From Acidobacteriaceae bacterium (lineage in GTDB: Bacteria; Acidobacteriota; Terriglobia; Terriglobales; Acidobacteriaceae): a stretch of DNA of 52,125 bases. Below, piece after piece: positions 50,143-52,125 of this stretch. How positions within the stretch are numbered: the first letter of the stretch is position 1; every line of letters starts with the position of its first letter. The stretch lies in the NCBI GenBank assembly GCA_030041305.1, contig JASHOC010000267.1:1-52125 (forward strand). Direction: 5' to 3'. The notes beneath the pieces were generated by a model that was given only the letters and a program-made list of their open reading frames with translations, searched no databases and was not told the origin of the DNA. The position numbers and the translations under genes are program-made.

Positions 50143-50595
50143 ATGCGGTTGGCGCCTCAGGAGACCCGCACCTATCTGGTGACTGCGGTAACGGCGCAAC
50201 GCCGCCGGTTGTTCCAGGTCACGGCCACAGCGGAACTGCTGGAACAGACGATTCTTGACTACCGCGGCCAAGGAAAGTTCCTTCTGCACGCCTACGTCAT
50301 TATGCCTGACCACTTCCACGCCCTGATCACGCCCTCCCCGGATGTGTCCCTTGAGAAGGCCATGCAATTCATTAAGGGCGGTTTCTCCTTCCGTCTCAAG
50401 AGCAAGCTCGATGTGTGGATGCGCAGTTTCAACGAGAGTCAGATCATGAGTGAAGAGAAGTTTTTGAGCTACGCGAGGTATATCGAAGAGAACCCGGTAC
50501 GGGGAGGGCTTGCGAGATCACCGAGTGAGTATCGATTCAGCTCCGCCAGTTGCGGGTTGTTGGACCCGATGCCGACACACTTCGCGGAGAGATGA
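50143..50595 (+). CDS. REP-associated tyrosine transposase (RAYT)
   Basis: A 150-residue single-strand DNA transposase of the Y1/IS200-like type that acts on REP hairpins. The HUH motif is His57-Phe-His59 in YVIMPDHFHALI, and the catalytic tyrosine is probably Tyr113 in SYARYIEENPVRGGL. The start ATG (50143) is chosen because homology begins there; the frame reads through further upstream in the lnt gene. Flanked on both sides by inverted REP-type hairpins, as expected. Appears intact. Confidence 0.85.
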   Translation: MRLAPQETRTYLVTAVTAQRRRLFQVTATAELLEQTILDYRGQGKFLLHAYVIMPDHFHALITPSPDVSLEKAMQFIKGGFSFRLKSKLDVWMRSFNESQIMSEEKFLSYARYIEENPVRGGLARSPSEYRFSSASCGLLDPMPTHFAER

Positions 50596-50597
50596 AG

Positions 50598-50662
50598 GCC
50601 CGGGCCTAAAGGCCGCGCATTGAATCGCTATCTTCAGGGGCCTGAAGGCCCCTGCTCCCTCC
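50598..50662 (-). repeat. REP-type hairpin pair, right of RAYT gene
   Basis: Contains gcctaaaggc and caggggcctgaaggcccctg hairpins. It is the inverted counterpart of 50057-50123: both, read toward the RAYT gene, go ggagggagcagg, hairpin, cattcaat, second hairpin, cgggcc. The block ends two bases before the antitoxin remnant. Confidence 0.8.
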
Positions 50663-50663
50663 G

Positions 50664-50785
50664 GCGGCGTCAATGCCTTCTACCGCTATCAGGACGGCAA
50701 AACTAAACCATCTTTGGCCCTGGTCAAGCTGCTCAAGGTGCTTGACCGGCATCCAGGACTGCTTGAGGAGATCAAGGCGGTGTAG
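50664..50785 (+). pseudogene. C-terminal remnant of an MqsA-type antitoxin
   Basis: The frame reads GGVNAFYRYQDGKTKPSLAL, then VKLLKVLDRHPGLLEEIKAV and stop. This is the second half of the helix-turn-helix and the terminal helix of MqsA/HigA-like antitoxins. The N-terminal part is missing; the REP block lies where it should begin. Neither an intact antitoxin nor the toxin is in the window. Confidence 0.7.
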
Positions 50786-50894
50786 ACTACATGCAAAGAT
50801 TGCACAGGCAATTCGGCCAATGCTGGCTCGATCATTTCAGCCCCCTTCGGAGGCGGGGCATCTGAGCATACCGGCTTGGCCATAGAGGTTGCAC

Positions 50895-51281
50895 ATGGAA
50901 GAAGGAAACCCGGGAAACTTGCCGGTGGAGGCCAAGGGTAGGACGCGAAGGTTAGGAATCGGGCAGCTTTTCGCGTTCTCTATTTCGCAGAGTACGGCAC
51001 CGCACCTGAGGCTTCTCGCGTTCCTTATAATGAATCGTCCTGGCACTCGCATAGGGAGGTTTACATTGCCTTCCCTTGGCGTTTGCGCGTTGGTCTTTAT
51101 CGTCGTGGGATGGATACTCCCGCCCCCTCCCCACGAAGATGCAACTACAGCATTCATTTTTGGACTTTGGTTTTTGGGGTATCTGCTTCTGATACTTAAT
51201 CGCCTCGATACCTCCGGTCCAACAAAAGAAGAGTTTGAACGAGCGAGAGAGAATTGGTTGAGAAGGAAGATGCGGGCATAA
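50895..51281 (+). CDS. Small membrane protein upstream of FRG gene
   Basis: A 128-residue protein with two hydrophobic helices, SLGVCALVFIVVGWIL and TTAFIFGLWFLGYLLLIL, and a charged end. No family recognised. It uses ATG at 50895, with weak ribosome-binding signal (TTG at 50889 is possible, and an internal ATG at 51030 would give a shorter two-helix protein). It ends 2 bp before the FRG-domain gene, so the pair forms an operon. Base composition is less GC-rich than the preceding region, suggesting transfer. Confidence 0.6.
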   Translation: MEEGNPGNLPVEAKGRTRRLGIGQLFAFSISQSTAPHLRLLAFLIMNRPGTRIGRFTLPSLGVCALVFIVVGWILPPPPHEDATTAFIFGLWFLGYLLLILNRLDTSGPTKEEFERARENWLRRKMRA

Positions 51282-51283
51282 CG

Positions 51284-51946
51284 ATGGAACCGTGTGAAGG
51301 AAATTGGCAAGAGTTTGAGATTTGGCTGCAGGAGCTTCGGGACCGTAAATACCGAAGAGCCTTGTTATTCCGCGGACAAGCCAACTCCGAATGGCGGCTT
51401 GAAACGACATTGGAACGCAGCGGCCATTGGACCATGCCAATAGCTGACTATTACGACCTGATTGTCGGAAGAATCGGTCCAGCCGTTGGCACTTTTTCGT
51501 CGATGCGAGCGCCGCCATTCAGTGAGAACTTGTTGGAGGAACTCTCTGCCCATGCCCAGTATGAAGAGTCAATATTCTCTGACCAAAGCGTATTTCCCGG
51601 CGGTGAACATTTTGAGTATGTTGCATATTTGCGGCATCACGGGTTCTCCTCGCCACTTCTGGACTGGTCGCTATCGCCATACGTCGCAGCCTTTTTTGCA
51701 TTCCGCGACTCGGACCCGAAGATCGAAAAGAGATCCATTTTTGCCTATTGCGACAGGCCTCAGGGAATCGGAGGCGGGATTATTGGACAACCCATGATAG
51801 AACCGCTCTTCCGGCATACTCGAGTTCCCCGCAGGCATTTTTTTCAGCAATCGGTCTACACGGTGTGCGAAAGTGCAAACAATAGAAAATGGCAATTTGA
51901 TTCGCATCAAAGAGTCTTCGAAAACCCTAACCCTAACCCGGCGTAG
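51284..51946 (+). CDS. FRG-domain protein, probably truncated
   Basis: A 220-residue protein. It begins with WQEFEIWLQELRD and RALLFRGQANSEWRLETTLE (the F-R-G motif), and has the second core YLRHHGFSSPLLDWSLSPYV plus AAFFAF, as in FRG domains, which occur in proteins of mobile and defence-type islands; biochemical function is not known. The family normally continues beyond RKWQFDSHQ, but here the frame ends in FENPNPNPA and stop, within ccctaaccctaaccc. So the C-terminal about 50-80 residues appear to be lost. The ATG at 51284 follows the stop of the preceding gene by 2 bp. Confidence 0.7.
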   Translation: MEPCEGNWQEFEIWLQELRDRKYRRALLFRGQANSEWRLETTLERSGHWTMPIADYYDLIVGRIGPAVGTFSSMRAPPFSENLLEELSAHAQYEESIFSDQSVFPGGEHFEYVAYLRHHGFSSPLLDWSLSPYVAAFFAFRDSDPKIEKRSIFAYCDRPQGIGGGIIGQPMIEPLFRHTRVPRRHFFQQSVYTVCESANNRKWQFDSHQRVFENPNPNPA

Positions 51947-51960
51947 CCGGAACCAAAGAG

Positions 51961-51986
51961 GTCCACAGCTATGATGGGCTGTGGAC
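51961..51986. other. Hairpin over the start of the terminal gene
   Basis: The arms gtccacagc (51961-51969) and gctgtggac (51978-51986) are perfectly complementary. The right arm contains the GTG at 51981 used as start of the last gene, so translation could be inhibited, or the start lies elsewhere. Confidence 0.5.
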
Positions 51987-52125
51987 ATCGAGCTTCTGAC
52001 GCAACGGTATGCGGCTCAGATTTCCGGAGTTCTGAGTTGCTGGGATAGGGTGCTGATTTTCGGTACGCTGCCGAAGATCTGCTTTGCCGCCGGAATGACC
52101 TCGTATCTGTACGAGCGCAAGGTGA
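51981..52125 (+). CDS. N-terminal part of conserved hypothetical, possibly mobile
   Basis: The frame, cut by the window end, reads VDIELLTQRYAAQISGVLSC, then WDRVLIFGTLPKICFAAGMT and SYLYERKV. I recognise this as the N-terminus of a family of about 400-450 residues that often occurs in several copies in one genome and whose function is unknown. It starts with GTG at 51981, in a hairpin, without a clear ribosome-binding site. It starts 34 bp after the FRG gene stop, which itself lies at a presumed insertion point. Confidence 0.6.
   Translation, partial: MDIELLTQRYAAQISGVLSCWDRVLIFGTLPKICFAAGMTSYLYERKV

Noticed and set aside
51928..51945. ccctaaccctaaccc, resembling a telomere repeat
   Set aside because: Only two to three units, inside a bacterial coding frame; treated as a possible element border instead.
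1..52125. tRNA or rRNA genes
   Set aside because: No T-loop/acceptor pattern (such as GGTTCRANYCC with a paired stem) or rRNA segment was found on either strand by reading; a covariance-model scan would settle it.

Overview
The window reads as a chromosomal segment of a high-GC, flagellated Gram-negative bacterium, most likely an Acidobacteriota member. The main clue is a VWFA protein of the type seen mostly in acidobacteria (12.3-13.4 kb), beside a large exported protein of unknown function. Twin-arginine-type leaders on a DUF362 protein and on an enolase-superfamily protein, tandem TPR exported proteins, and a short ATP-synthase F0 operon lacking the F1 genes all fit. No rRNA, tRNA or CRISPR array was recognised. 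The assignment rests on protein resemblance only.

Layout. 0-4.4 kb: two coupled exported TPR proteins and an IS5-derived MITE. 4.4-5.6 kb: transaldolase-like enzyme. 5.9-7.3 kb: decayed IS5 and IS4 copies side by side. 7.3-11.8 kb: minus-strand cytochrome c, a single-chain desaturase/Rieske/NqrF-type reductase, and an exported enolase-superfamily enzyme. 12.1-16.5 kb: VWFA protein and its large partner. 17.3-20.7 kb: DUF362, DUF427, DUF3574 and small secreted proteins. 21.0-32.5 kb: flagellar island (PAS-GGDEF, motA1/motB1, fliS, fliD, fliC, flbD, motA2/motB2), interrupted by rfbC and an ABC exporter. 32.7-39.0 kb: housekeeping (YjbQ, endonuclease III-like, DUF3467, glycosyltransferase, YmdB-like phosphoesterase, four-helix-bundle protein, lysS). 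39.0-41.2 kb: atpI-like genes, atpB and atpE. 41.3-50.1 kb: bactofilin, methyltransferase-like protein, radical SAM protein, UlaG-like hydrolase, APC transporter with a cytosolic tail, lnt. 50.0-52.1 kb: accessory end with a RAYT transposase between inverted REP-type hairpin pairs, an antitoxin remnant, a membrane protein/FRG-domain pair and a partial gene that may be mobile.

Two themes stand out. First, the flagellar island carries four sequences resembling sigma-28 (FliA) promoters (TAAA-like, 14-15 nt, GCCGAnnA), one before each flagellar transcription unit: PAS-GGDEF-motA1-motB1, fliD-fliS, fliC, and flbD-motA2-motB2. Late flagellar genes, both stators and a divergent GGDEF protein therefore look like one regulon. 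Second, several unrelated small repeat families sit exactly at gene 3' ends and often supply the stop codon: a 118-bp near-identical repeat (three copies, always in sense orientation just after a gene), REP hairpins at the end of lnt, and heptamer arrays at the ends of lysS and the four-helix-bundle gene.

The strongest candidates for something new are the single-chain desaturase-Rieske-reductase (8032-10314), the 118-bp 3'-end repeat family, and the heptamer-bracketed four-helix-bundle gene.
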